DNA of 64,000 nucleotides. It comes from Chitinophaga pinensis (GTDB taxonomy: Bacteria; Bacteroidota; Bacteroidia; Chitinophagales; Chitinophagaceae). The stretch's first letter is position 1. Every line of letters begins with the position of its first letter. The notes beneath the pieces were generated by a model. The model was not told where the DNA came from. It saw only the letters and a list, made by a program, of their open reading frames with translations, and did no database searches. Shown here one piece after another: positions 24,803 through 34,325 of the stretch. The position numbers and the translations under genes were made by a program. The stretch lies in NCBI GenBank assembly GCA_902167325.1, contig LR632930.1, forward strand, positions 2,790,001-2,854,000. The letters are read 5' to 3'.

Positions 24803-27800
24803 ATGAAAAGTTGCAGGCTTTTATTGCCCGTACGGCAACATCCCGCGCTTAAAACAGGGATCACTTTCCTGGTGGCATTGCTGACTATGCTCCCGGCAGT
24901 GGCACAGCAAACGGTCACCGGTACTGTCACCTCCGCGGGCAAGCCCCTTGCGGAAGTGAGTGTTGTGATACAGGGCACCACCATAGGCACCACCACCAAC
25001 AGTGATGGATCATACACCATCAAAGCGCCCGCCGCTAATGCGGTGATCGTATTCTCCAGTCTTGGTTTTGAAACGCAGATGATCCCCGCAGGTGGCAGAT
25101 CGCAGATAGACGTGACGCTGGTTCAACAAACCAGTACACTGGGAGATGTAGTGGTAGTGGGCTTCGGGAAGCAGAAGAAAATGACGGTGACAGGCGCCAT
25201 CAGCAGTGTACCTGTCAACAATCTGCAGCGTATTGCCACGCCTTCATTATCCAATGCACTGGCAGGCAGTATGCCGGGCATTATTACCCGGCAGAGTTCC
25301 GGTGAGCCGGGTTACGATGGTGCGGCCATCTTCATCCGCGGCTTCGGCACCTGGGCCAACCGCAGTCCCCTGATTCTCGTAGATGGCGTGGAGCGCGATA
25401 TCAACAACATCAACACGCAGGAGATCGAAAGTTTCTCCATCCTGAAAGATGCTTCGGCCACTGCGGTGTATGGTGTAAGGGGCGCCAACGGCGTGATCCT
25501 CATCACCACCAAACGCGGCGTTACGGGTAGGCCCAAAGTGGTTTTCCGTACGGAGAACGCTACCCTCCAGGCCATGCGCTTACCGGATTATATCAACGGC
25601 CCGGAATATGCAGGGCTTATCAACGAAGCCCTCGCCAACAACGGTCTGCCGCTCCGGTACACGGACGATGAACTGCAGAAGTTCCGCGACCAGTCGGACC
25701 CCTACCTCTACCCGGACGTAAACTGGTCAGACGCGGTACTGAAAGAACGCACTTTCCAAAGCATCAGCAACCTCAGCGTATCGGGTGGTAACGAGATCAT
25801 CAAGTACTACACAAATGTGGGCTACACGCTCCTGAACGGCATTTATAAGCAGGACCCCAACAACCCCTACCGTACTAACGCGCAGCTGAAGCGGTATAAC
25901 TTCCGTTCTAACGTAGACATCAATGTTTCCCGCTCCATCAGCCTGGAGCTGGGCGTAGGAGGTGTGATCCAGCAGGGTAACTACCCCGGAACATCGGCCC
26001 CTAATATCTTCAACGCACTGAAAGTAACTTCGCCTATCAATTTCCCGAAAGTGAACCCGGATGGTTCTGTATCCGGTGCTTCCACTTCCTATCTGCAAAA
26101 CAACCCCTGGGGCCTTGTTACGCAGGCAGGCTACACCCGGCAGGATCTCAATACGCTGCAGGGTACCTTCGGCGGACGGTGGGATTTATCTAATGCCGTC
26201 ACGAAAGGTCTTTCTGTAAGAGGACTCTTCTCCTACGATCATTGGTATTCCGCATCTACCGACCGCATCAAGCCGTATGCCATCAAGCAATATCTGGGGA
26301 AAGACCAGAACGGGAACGACCGCTATTCCTCACCACCCATCCGCGAAGAGCAGCCCATGCGATATGAAGTACATAACGGTGCCAACCGTGCTTATTATAC
26401 GGAGCTGGCCGTTAATTACAACCGCACATTCGGGCAGCATACAGTAACGGGCATGGTGCTGGGCAACCGCCGCGAATACATTAACCTCACAGCCGGCAGC
26501 ACCCTCAGTAACCTTCCCTACCGCCGCCAGGGCCTCGCTGGCCGCGTTACCTATAACTTCGCGGAACGCTATCTGTTTGAAGCCAACGCAGGATATAACG
26601 GATCGGAGAACTTTCCGGAAGGACAGCAATACGGCTTCTTTCCCTCCGTTTCCGCAGGCTGGATAGTGAGCAACGAAAAGTTCTGGAATGTGCCCGCCAT
26701 TACGCAACTCAAACTGAGAGGCTCTTATGGACAGGTAGGTAACGATCAGATCGGTGGCCGGCGATATCTCTTCCTCACTACCATTAACCGGGCAGGACAA
26801 TCCTATTTCTTCGGCGATAACCAGCGCTTCTATCAGGGCTTTGAAGAAGCGCAGATCGGCAACGATGATGTTACCTGGGAGGTGGCCACTAAAGCCAATG
26901 CAGGATTCGACCTTGAATTGTTCAACGGCGTGGTAACCCTGCAGGCAGATGCATTTATGGAACACCGCGATGGCATCCTCATCCAGCGGGGCGTTATCCC
27001 CCGTGTAACCGGTTACTACCCCTGGACGCTGCCCTACGCCAATCTGGGCAAAGCGAAGAACGAAGGGATAGACCTTATGCTGGAAGTAAAACGCACCACT
27101 TCGAAAGGTCTCTATTACAACTTCCGCGGCACCTTCACCTACGCGAAAAGTACCTGCACGCAGAACGATGATCCTATCCCGAAATACGCGTATCAATCCA
27201 TGGTGGGCCTGCCGATAGATCAACCCATGGGACTGGTGGCGCTTGGCTTCTTCCGCGATCAGGAGGATATCGATAAGAGTCCGCAGCAGAACTTTATGGA
27301 CCAGGTGAAACCGGGTGATATCAAGTATAAAGATGTGAACGAAGATGGTCGTGTGGATGATTACGACCGCGTGGCCATCGGGTATCCGCGTACGCCGCAG
27401 ATCGTGTATGGTGCAGGAGGAAGTTTAGGATATAAGGGCTTTGAGTTAAGCGTTTTCTTTACCGGCGTTGCACGTACCAGTTTATTCGTGGACGGGCCGT
27501 CGATGTACGCTTTCCAGATGGGGCTGGGCACTTACAATGTAATGCGGGAGTATTACGATAACCGCTGGACGCCGGGGAATACCAATGCAAAGTACCCGCG
27601 TGCTTCTCCGCTTCAGAACCCTAACAACAACCGCACGTCCACACTGTTCCTGCAGGATGCATCTTACGTTCGCCTGAAGAGCGCGGAGGTTGCCTACAAC
27701 TTTACGGTGGCGGCATTGAAGAAATATGGACTGGAGAAGACGCGGCTCTTTATCAACGGCTATAACCTGATTACCTGGGATAAGATCAAAGTCATTGATC

Positions 27801-27874
27801 CTGAATCCGATTACGGTACCGGCGGCTATCCATTGCAGCGGAGCATCAACTTCGGCATGCAGCTATCCTTTTAA
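24803..27874 (+). CDS. SusC/RagA-like TonB-dependent glycan importer
   Basis: Outer-membrane TonB-dependent transporter of 1023 residues, normal for the family. Signal peptide to about residue 34 (VAQQ), a carboxypeptidase-like beta domain (36-115: VTGTVTSAGKPLAEVSV), a plug domain (about 120-235, ending GANGVILITTKRG), then a 22-strand barrel ending in an aromatic C-terminus (MQLSF). No STN domain, so regulation is by the LacI operator rather than through anti-sigma signalling. The SusD partner follows 17 bases later. Predicted to import oligosaccharides released by surface enzymes of this locus. Confidence 0.97.
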   Translation: MKSCRLLLPVRQHPALKTGITFLVALLTMLPAVAQQTVTGTVTSAGKPLAEVSVVIQGTTIGTTTNSDGSYTIKAPAANAVIVFSSLGFETQMIPAGGRSQIDVTLVQQTSTLGDVVVVGFGKQKKMTVTGAISSVPVNNLQRIATPSLSNALAGSMPGIITRQSSGEPGYDGAAIFIRGFGTWANRSPLILVDGVERDINNINTQEIESFSILKDASATAVYGVRGANGVILITTKRGVTGRPKVVFRTENATLQAMRLPDYINGPEYAGLINEALANNGLPLRYTDDELQKFRDQSDPYLYPDVNWSDAVLKERTFQSISNLSVSGGNEIIKYYTNVGYTLLNGIYKQDPNNPYRTNAQLKRYNFRSNVDINVSRSISLELGVGGVIQQGNYPGTSAPNIFNALKVTSPINFPKVNPDGSVSGASTSYLQNNPWGLVTQAGYTRQDLNTLQGTFGGRWDLSNAVTKGLSVRGLFSYDHWYSASTDRIKPYAIKQYLGKDQNGNDRYSSPPIREEQPMRYEVHNGANRAYYTELAVNYNRTFGQHTVTGMVLGNRREYINLTAGSTLSNLPYRRQGLAGRVTYNFAERYLFEANAGYNGSENFPEGQQYGFFPSVSAGWIVSNEKFWNVPAITQLKLRGSYGQVGNDQIGGRRYLFLTTINRAGQSYFFGDNQRFYQGFEEAQIGNDDVTWEVATKANAGFDLELFNGVVTLQADAFMEHRDGILIQRGVIPRVTGYYPWTLPYANLGKAKNEGIDLMLEVKRTTSKGLYYNFRGTFTYAKSTCTQNDDPIPKYAYQSMVGLPIDQPMGLVALGFFRDQEDIDKSPQQNFMDQVKPGDIKYKDVNEDGRVDDYDRVAIGYPRTPQIVYGAGGSLGYKGFELSVFFTGVARTSLFVDGPSMYAFQMGLGTYNVMREYYDNRWTPGNTNAKYPRASPLQNPNNNRTSTLFLQDASYVRLKSAEVAYNFTVAALKKYGLEKTRLFINGYNLITWDKIKVIDPESDYGTGGYPLQRSINFGMQLSF

Positions 27875-27891
27875 CCTTTCAATCCCAACTG

Positions 27892-29670
27892 ATGAACAAG
27901 TTACTTGTAACATTCGCCATACTATTCCTTTCCACCACATCATGCACCAAAACATATCTCCGGAAAGCGCCCGACGAAGACCTCGATATCCGCAAAGTAT
28001 TCTCGGAAAGGAAGTACGCGGAATCGTTCCTGTCTTCTGCCTATCATAACATGCCTGTTATGCTCGGTGCGGCCGACTGGGATCAGCGTAATCCCTTCAC
28101 CGGTGCCAGCGATGAAATGGAGATCACCTTCCTCGGTGCCTATTCCCATTTGCTGAACTCCGGTGCCTGGAGCGCGAACGATTACTTTCCTGATATCTGG
28201 GGCTTTATGTTCGAAGGCATCCGTAAAACCAACATCTTCCTCGACAATGTGGAACTGGTACCCATGGATGAAACGGAGCGCCGCTGGTGGAAAGGGGAAG
28301 CCACTTTCCTGCGGGCTTTCTATCATTTTATGCTGGCACGTATTTATGGTTCCATTCCCATTGCTGATCATGCTTACGCGCTGAATGAAGATTATACAAA
28401 GATCCGCCGCCGGCCGGTGAATGAAGTGGTGGATTTCATTGCGCAGGAATGTGATAAGGCAGCAGCTTTGCTGGAATGGAAGGTAGGGGCAGACAGATTG
28501 GGGCGTATTACCAAACCCGCCGCTATGGCACTGAAGGCACAGGCATTGCTGTATATGGCCAGTCCGCTCTGGAATGGTAACCCTGATTACAGTAACCTCC
28601 GCGATAATGAGGGTACCCGCCTTTTCCCAGACTTTGATGCGAAACGCTGGCGCCGGGCAGCTGTAGCCGCGAAGGAATGTATCGACGGTGCGGAAACGAA
28701 TGGTTACCACCTTTACCGTGCGGCCAATAACGACCCGGTACGTAATTACCAGGAAGTGTTCCTTGAAAGGCACAATCCGGAAGTATTGCTGGCCAGGAAT
28801 GCCGGAGAACATTCGCACTTCGAGCGGTGCAGCAACCCCATCAGCTATGGCGGGTTCTCGATCTTTTGTCCAACGCAGGAGCTGATCGATGATTATGAAA
28901 TGGCCAACGGTTTACGCCCCATCACCGGTTACCAGCCGGATGGTTCCCCTATCATTAATGCGGCTTCCGGATATCAGGAGGCGGGCTATGCTGCCGGGAA
29001 ACATCCGTTGGATTATTATCAGGCAGGTGTCCGGAATATGTATGTCAACCGCGAGCCGCGATTTTATGCCAGTATCAACTTCAACGGTGCTGTCTGGAAA
29101 GGCCGTGGTATCCAGTTCTGGTTCGAAGGATTGGACGGCCGCCGCCGCGCAGGGTCCGACTATTGCATCACCGGATACCTGATGAAGAAAATGGTGAACC
29201 CTACATCAGACATCTTCCAGAACCGCTTTTCCCTCAACACCTTCATCTTCTACCGCCTCGGTGGCCTGTACCTCGATTATGCGGAGGCGCTAAACGAAGC
29301 AGACGGGGCAGTGCCCGATGTATACAAATACGTCAATGCAGTGCGCGACCGGTCCGGATTAGGAGTACTGCCTGCAGGTTTAACGAAAGAGCAGATGCGG
29401 GAAAAGATATGGCACGAAAGAAGGATAGAGCTGGCCTTTGAAACACACCGCTACTTCGATACCCGCCGCTGGAAAATAGCCGCCGGCATCGACAGTAAAG
29501 AGATCCACGGTATGAACATTGGAATGGGTAATGCCCTGAACGATGATAACTTCTACCAGCGAAAGGTCATCGAAAAACGGGTGTTCATAGCTCCCAAGCA
29601 CTACCTCTGGCCCATCCAGCAGGAGGAGATCAACAAGAACCGCAACCTCGTACAAAACCCGGGTTGGTAG
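27892..29670 (+). CDS. SusD/RagB-like surface glycan-binding lipoprotein
   Basis: A 592-residue SusD homologue. It begins with a lipoprotein signal (FLSTTSC, lipid-modified Cys18) and shows the typical TPR-like helices (TNIFLDNVELVP, WWKGEATFLRAFYHFML) and C-terminal RIELAFETHRYFDTRRWK motif. It forms the lid of the SusC transporter at 24803 and binds the glycan at the cell surface. Confidence 0.97.
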   Translation: MNKLLVTFAILFLSTTSCTKTYLRKAPDEDLDIRKVFSERKYAESFLSSAYHNMPVMLGAADWDQRNPFTGASDEMEITFLGAYSHLLNSGAWSANDYFPDIWGFMFEGIRKTNIFLDNVELVPMDETERRWWKGEATFLRAFYHFMLARIYGSIPIADHAYALNEDYTKIRRRPVNEVVDFIAQECDKAAALLEWKVGADRLGRITKPAAMALKAQALLYMASPLWNGNPDYSNLRDNEGTRLFPDFDAKRWRRAAVAAKECIDGAETNGYHLYRAANNDPVRNYQEVFLERHNPEVLLARNAGEHSHFERCSNPISYGGFSIFCPTQELIDDYEMANGLRPITGYQPDGSPIINAASGYQEAGYAAGKHPLDYYQAGVRNMYVNREPRFYASINFNGAVWKGRGIQFWFEGLDGRRRAGSDYCITGYLMKKMVNPTSDIFQNRFSLNTFIFYRLGGLYLDYAEALNEADGAVPDVYKYVNAVRDRSGLGVLPAGLTKEQMREKIWHERRIELAFETHRYFDTRRWKIAAGIDSKEIHGMNIGMGNALNDDNFYQRKVIEKRVFIAPKHYLWPIQQEEINKNRNLVQNPGW

Positions 29671-29735
29671 TAAACTGAGGTCAGGGGTGTGGGCTTCCAT
29701 ACACTGGTATAAAGTAATTTAAAGGCATGTATACA

Positions 29736-29809
29736 TCACCTTTGACATACCTTTTATTAGGGTAGCTTAAAGGTGGCTCAAAGGTGACTCAAAGGTATCT
29801 CAAAGGTAT
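29736..29809. repeat. 11-bp repeat array with inverted units
   Basis: Four head-to-tail 11-base units of CTCAAAGGTAT/GA type lie at 29766-29776, 29777-29787, 29788-29798 and 29799-29809. Just upstream, TCACCTTTGACATACCTTTT (about 29736-29755) carries two related units in reverse orientation, so the RNA could fold into a hairpin. It sits in the 226-base gap between SusD and the secreted unknown gene. Confidence 0.65.
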
Positions 29810-29896
29810 CTCACATGACAATCATATGACCATTTGGGCCGGGGTAATGAAGGTGATGGGGAGTTTTTGAAATGAAGAACATTTTAACGGAATCTT

Positions 29897-30892
29897 ATGC
29901 GCAGTATTTTCCTTTCCGCCGCCGCATTTCTTGCGGTGGCGGTTCCTGCTTTCGCTCAGCAAAGCCACTGGCAAATCCGGGATTCCACCCGCTGGGGGAT
30001 CAAAAACGGCATCCATATCGGCATATGGCCCGGTGCCATGGAAAAGATGAACGAGTCTTCTGACGGCGGCCCGCGCGGACTGCTCCGCGTTGGCTACGAT
30101 CTGGGAGGCATGGTCTGCCATATCAATTACATCGCCATAGAGCCGGTGGTGAACGGGGTGATGGAGTTCAGCGAGATATCGCCCTCCGCTTCCGATGGAA
30201 AGTGGGGGAAGCTTATGCAGGCGAAAACGGAATCCGTGACTGCAGACAGCCTTGTCTTCCGGATTGACATGGAACGCTTCGCCAATGGAGCGCATCCCTA
30301 CCTCCGGTTAATTATCCGGAAGTCGAAGCCTGAGGAGGTATGTATTGAAGTGAACCACCATCCCGGGAGTACTGCAATGGAACGCTGCGCAGTGAGCGCC
30401 ACAATGGGCAATTATGCCCGCCTGCGGAAACTCTACCTGAAGGATACCGTTATTTCATCTTTGCGGTTGTACAACAACTTTACCGGCATCGATTTTATTG
30501 AACGGTCACCATATCCTGCTGCAGGTATACGGACAGACAGAGAGGGGAACCCCATGGTAGTGGCCGTAACGGATGAAAGTTTTACGCAGATGGCCGACTG
30601 GCCGCAGGAAACTGCTTACTGGAGAAGATGGAGCTGGCGCTACCGGCCTTACCGCTTGTTCTCGCAGTATTGGAGGAAGGATAAAACGCAAACCGCAATC
30701 GGCCTGCAGGTGAGAGTGAATGGAAGAGCAAAGTACTGGACGGGTGGCAGCCGCGATGAAAAGCATTACATCGCTATACCCGGCGGCCCGTCGTTCGAGA
30801 ATTTTGAGCTGCGGGAAAAGTATCAGGCAGGGCAAAGGCAATATTTCGGCATCAGCCTGCAAACGCCGGAGGCGCTGCTTTCCCCTTTATGA
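29897..30892 (+). CDS. Secreted protein of unknown family in the GH116/GH172 locus
   Basis: A 331-residue protein with signal peptide 1-20 (FAQQ). I do not recognise the family. The chain is rich in beta strands and aromatic residues (WQIRDSTRWG, WRRWSWRYRPYRLFSQYW), as in carbohydrate-active or carbohydrate-binding proteins, with acidic and His candidates in EVNHHPG. It follows SusC/SusD on the same strand and its last six bases overlap the 3' end of the convergent FucP gene (30887-30892). Placement suggests a role in handling the locus's glycan. Confidence 0.7.
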   Translation: MRSIFLSAAAFLAVAVPAFAQQSHWQIRDSTRWGIKNGIHIGIWPGAMEKMNESSDGGPRGLLRVGYDLGGMVCHINYIAIEPVVNGVMEFSEISPSASDGKWGKLMQAKTESVTADSLVFRIDMERFANGAHPYLRLIIRKSKPEEVCIEVNHHPGSTAMERCAVSATMGNYARLRKLYLKDTVISSLRLYNNFTGIDFIERSPYPAAGIRTDREGNPMVVAVTDESFTQMADWPQETAYWRRWSWRYRPYRLFSQYWRKDKTQTAIGLQVRVNGRAKYWTGGSRDEKHYIAIPGGPSFENFELREKYQAGQRQYFGISLQTPEALLSPL

Positions 30893-32194
30893 GGAAAGCG
30901 GCGCATTGGCGGAAACCGGCAGTGCAAACCGCCAGGAATATAATAACACCACAGCAAAACAAACCAATGGCACGGCATAGGCCCACTGCACATTGTAGTG
31001 ATGTGCAACAGCACCCAGCCCCAATGGTATCAGTGCTCCACCCACTATAGACATAACGAGGAAGGCGGATCCGGTTTTGGTTTCGTTCCCCAGATCGCGG
31101 ATGGCAAGCGAGAAGATGGTGGGGAACATGATAGACATGAAGAACTCTACCCCCAGTAAACAATATACCCCCGTTTTGCCCCCTGCGAGCACGCTGTAGG
31201 CCAGCAAAAGCACACAGGCGGCACTGTATGCCGTCAGCAGTTTGCGGGGATCTGTACGCTGCATAATGAGCGTTCCCGCATATCTCCCCACCATAAAGCA
31301 CAACAGCAACATGCCGAGGAAATTGGTGGCTTCCGTTTCGGGCATCCCGGCACTGAAGCTGGTATACCGGATAAAGAAACTGGAGATACACACCTGCGCA
31401 CCCACATACGCGAACTGCGCTATCACGCCCCACCGGAAATGCCGGTGGCGGAATACATTGAGGTTCACCTTTACCTGTCCGTCATGTTCTTCCTGCACTT
31501 TCGGGAAGCGCACAATGATGAAGATAACCGCCACCAGTATCAGGCATGCTGCTATGGCGATATACGGCGCCTGAACAGAGCGTGCTTCAGACAGCAGGTA
31601 GGCATCCAGCTCGGCAGGAGCAAGCGCATTCAGTTGCGCATCGGTCATTTCCGTGCCGGAAAGGATCACTTTACTGAGGAAAAACGCGGCTACAAATGCC
31701 CCCAGTCCGTTAAAGGCCTGTGCGAAGTTGAGCCGCTGCACAGCGGTTTCTTTCGGGCCTATAATGGTGATGTAGGGATTGGCGGCGGTTTCAAGGAAGG
31801 TCATGCCTGCTGCTACAAGGAACAATGCGAAGAGGAACAACCCGAACGATAGCGTTTCCGCTGCGGGGTAAAATAGCAATGCGCCGGTGGCTGCAATGAG
31901 CAGCCCCGTTACGATACCGGTTTTGTAATTCCATTTCCGCATCACCCATGCTGCGGGGAGTGCGAAGAAGAAGTAGCTCACCCAATAGGCGGAGTCGATG
32001 AAGGCCGACTGGAAATCGTTCAGCCTGCATGCTTTCCGCAAGTGTGGAATAAGGACCGGGATAAGGTTGCCGGTGAGTGCCCATAAAAAGAACAGGCTCA
32101 CCACGAGGATGAAAGTGATCTTAACCGGGTTGCGGCGGGCACTGCCGGTGAGGGTTTCGTTTTTCATTTCGATAGTGGAATTCATAAGTGGCAT
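30887..32194 (-). CDS. FucP-type MFS sugar:proton symporter
   Basis: A 435-residue inner-membrane permease with 12 hydrophobic segments. The motif FLETAANPYITIIGP matches the FucP signature whose Glu is needed for proton coupling. FucP carries L-fucose and also D-arabinose, which has the same ring stereochemistry. In this operon, last after the oxidative enzymes, D-arabinose import is a reasonable guess. Start may be the ATG at 32194, 32185 or 32167. Thirteen bases separate it from the FAH gene. Confidence 0.9.
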   Translation of the reverse strand: MPLMNSTIEMKNETLTGSARRNPVKITFILVVSLFFLWALTGNLIPVLIPHLRKACRLNDFQSAFIDSAYWVSYFFFALPAAWVMRKWNYKTGIVTGLLIAATGALLFYPAAETLSFGLFLFALFLVAAGMTFLETAANPYITIIGPKETAVQRLNFAQAFNGLGAFVAAFFLSKVILSGTEMTDAQLNALAPAELDAYLLSEARSVQAPYIAIAACLILVAVIFIIVRFPKVQEEHDGQVKVNLNVFRHRHFRWGVIAQFAYVGAQVCISSFFIRYTSFSAGMPETEATNFLGMLLLCFMVGRYAGTLIMQRTDPRKLLTAYSAACVLLLAYSVLAGGKTGVYCLLGVEFFMSIMFPTIFSLAIRDLGNETKTGSAFLVMSIVGGALIPLGLGAVAHHYNVQWAYAVPLVCFAVVLLYSWRFALPVSANAPLSS

Positions 32195-32207
32195 ATTTAG
32201 GGGGAGG

Positions 32208-33065
32208 TCAGCGGAGCGTCTGTACTTCGTTGATCAGCGTACCGATGTGGTCGATGCTGATCTCTACACGGTCGTTGTCCTGCAGGGTGAAGCTGTTATC
32301 CGGTACAAGGCAGGTGCCGGTCATGAGATAACAGCCATCCGGGAAGGCGCAGCCACGGTAGAGGAAATCTACCAGCTCCTGGTGCCCCCGCTTCATCTGG
32401 CTGATAGCGATCTGATCGTTGTACTGTATCACTCCATCCCTGAAGATGGACATGCGGATGAGGGTTTCCGGTGGTATGGTAGATTCCGGCACCAGCAGGC
32501 AGGGACCTAATCCCGCGCACTTCTCGTATACTTTGGCCTGCGGCAGGTACAAGGGGTTTTCACCTTCTATACTGCGCGAACTCATATCGTTCCCGATGGT
32601 ATAGCCTTCAATGGTGCCATGTGTTGTTACGAACAGCGTAAGCTCCGGCTCAGGTACATCCCACTTCGAATCACTGCGGATATACACCACCTGCCTGTGC
32701 CCGGATACACGGTGCGGCGTGGCTTTGAAGAACAGCTCGGGCCTTTCTGCTTCGTATACTTTATCATAGAACGTAGCCCCGCCCGCGTCTTCCGATTCTT
32801 CCATTCTTGCCGTGCGGCTCCGGTAATAAGTAACACCCGCCGCCCATACTTCCTGTGTTGAAATAGGTGCCTGCAGTCCGTTGGCGATAGCCTGCTCTGC
32901 GGTATGCTTATCTATCTGTTCTTTATCTTTTACATCTTTCAGAATGGCAGCATACAGTCCTTTCCGGTTCACGACTTCGTTCCAGCCGGCAGACAGTGTG
33001 TAATACTTTTCGTTTTGCTGTACAATGATGTTATCAGCGGTTTTATATAATCTGATGCAGTTCAT
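32208..33065 (-). CDS. FAH-family enzyme, KdaD-like 2-keto-3-deoxy-pentonate dehydratase
   Basis: A 285-residue fumarylacetoacetate-hydrolase-fold enzyme. Metal-site motifs are visible: [28 protein letters not shown] and the C-terminal GTCLVP and GTLINEV. The stretch [16 protein letters not shown] followed by RSDSKW matches my memory of the Sulfolobus 2-keto-3-deoxy-D-arabinonate dehydratase (KdaD), which yields 2,5-dioxopentanoate. Related XylX enzymes act on the xylose intermediate; 2,4-diketo-3-deoxy-L-fuconate hydrolases are another FAH branch. The neighbouring aldehyde dehydrogenase favours the dehydratase role. Confidence 0.8.
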   Translation of the reverse strand: MNCIRLYKTADNIIVQQNEKYYTLSAGWNEVVNRKGLYAAILKDVKDKEQIDKHTAEQAIANGLQAPISTQEVWAAGVTYYRSRTARMEESEDAGGATFYDKVYEAERPELFFKATPHRVSGHRQVVYIRSDSKWDVPEPELTLFVTTHGTIEGYTIGNDMSSRSIEGENPLYLPQAKVYEKCAGLGPCLLVPESTIPPETLIRMSIFRDGVIQYNDQIAISQMKRGHQELVDFLYRGCAFPDGCYLMTGTCLVPDNSFTLQDNDRVEISIDHIGTLINEVQTLR

Positions 33066-33074
33066 GGTGAAGGA

Positions 33075-34298
33075 TCATTTTTGTTGAAGGAATTGCTGTA
33101 CGGAATCGAGTGGCAGCTGCCAGAGCTGCGTGGCTAACGCCTGCAGTGCGGCACGGTCGCCTTCGAAGTGCATGGTAACCTGGCGGTAGTGGCGAGCTTC
33201 TCCGGGTTTGAGTGCCACAGCGTCGGAAGAGGACTCTACTTCATAGAATGGTCCCATCTGTGTACCATCCGCGAGTGGACCGTCATTATAACAGTTCACG
33301 GCATCGCCTTTATAGGGTTCTTTCTGTTCTTCCCATTTAGAATTCACGTATTTCCCCTCCGGCCATATTTCGTACAGGAGTACGGTGATGGAATTGTTGG
33401 CCAGATCGATACTGCCTGCGCCGGATTTGGCTATGCCGGGTGCAATGCCCAGTTTGCCACGGGCTTTACCATCGGCACGGAATAACAGGATACTGTCTTT
33501 CACCTGCAGGTTACGCGCGGGTATCTTCCCGAAGTAATCATCGGTGATCTGGCCGCGGGAATCTGCTCCCGGACGGAAAGGTGCTACCACGGCAGTTTGG
33601 TCCGATGGTTTGAACATGCCTAACAGCCAGATGCTGGGGATGCCCGTATGCTCCTGCCAGGTGCTGTCGCCTTTATTGGTGATGCTGTTCTCGGTTTCAT
33701 ACGCCACACTCCGCAGGCCTTCCGGCAGTTGTACCTGTAACCGTTGCGCAATGGCATCTTTGCTAAGCAGGCGCACTGTACGTTCTACGCCGATGTTGAA
33801 AGTGTACCCCGCATGGTTCTGTATAGCGCCATCGTATACATAAGTAATTTCTCCCGCCTGCTGGGTTTTTACGGCGTAATGCGCAGTGTCGATCATGCCG
33901 GGCGTTTGCCAGTGCTGGAATTCATAGGGCTTGCCGGGTGGGAAGTAAAGGGCGTATTGTCCGCCTTCGGGACCCAGCCAGAAACGCTCTTCACCGCCAA
34001 AGGCATTGATGTGCGGCGTTAATTTGCCGGAAGAGATGAGTCCGTAATTGATCCAGCCGAAGCTGTTGCCCGCATCGCCGGAGGCAGAGCTGGTCATTAC
34101 ACGCGCCTGGTAATCTCCCGTAACCGCCACGCGACTGCTATCGCCCGGGAGTTGAAGCACTACCACGTTTTTCAGGTGCTGACGAAGAAAGGCGGCATCT
34201 TCACCGAAGTTGGTTGGATGGCCGGATTGTTTTTCCGGGGCCGACTGGCAGCCCGCGATACCGGCGGATAGTAAGCAAGCCATGAGGTATGGTTTCAT
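33075..34298 (-). CDS. DUF6786-like lipoprotein
   Basis: A 407-residue lipoprotein (lipobox SAGIAGC, Cys17). Motifs RVMTSSASGDAGNSFGWINY and FGGEERFWLGPEGGQYALYF are those I associate with DUF6786; I am not certain of the number. No function is established. The beta-rich chain resembles aldose-epimerase or lectin-like folds only in general terms. Nine bases from the FAH gene and 27 from the UxaA gene, so it is cotranscribed with sugar oxidation enzymes although it is exported. Confidence 0.65.
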   Translation of the reverse strand: MKPYLMACLLSAGIAGCQSAPEKQSGHPTNFGEDAAFLRQHLKNVVVLQLPGDSSRVAVTGDYQARVMTSSASGDAGNSFGWINYGLISSGKLTPHINAFGGEERFWLGPEGGQYALYFPPGKPYEFQHWQTPGMIDTAHYAVKTQQAGEITYVYDGAIQNHAGYTFNIGVERTVRLLSKDAIAQRLQVQLPEGLRSVAYETENSITNKGDSTWQEHTGIPSIWLLGMFKPSDQTAVVAPFRPGADSRGQITDDYFGKIPARNLQVKDSILLFRADGKARGKLGIAPGIAKSGAGSIDLANNSITVLLYEIWPEGKYVNSKWEEQKEPYKGDAVNCYNDGPLADGTQMGPFYEVESSSDAVALKPGEARHYRQVTMHFEGDRAALQALATQLWQLPLDSVQQFLQQK

Positions 34299-34325
34299 AA
34301 CGTTAGGATTGTTTTTACAGTGGAA

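Noticed and set aside
26330..27223. About 300-codon open frame on - inside the SusC gene
   Set aside because: Shadow of the SusC reading frame; no coherent fold or start signal.
29736..29809. CRISPR-like array
   Set aside because: Units are 11 bases without spacers and no cas genes are present.
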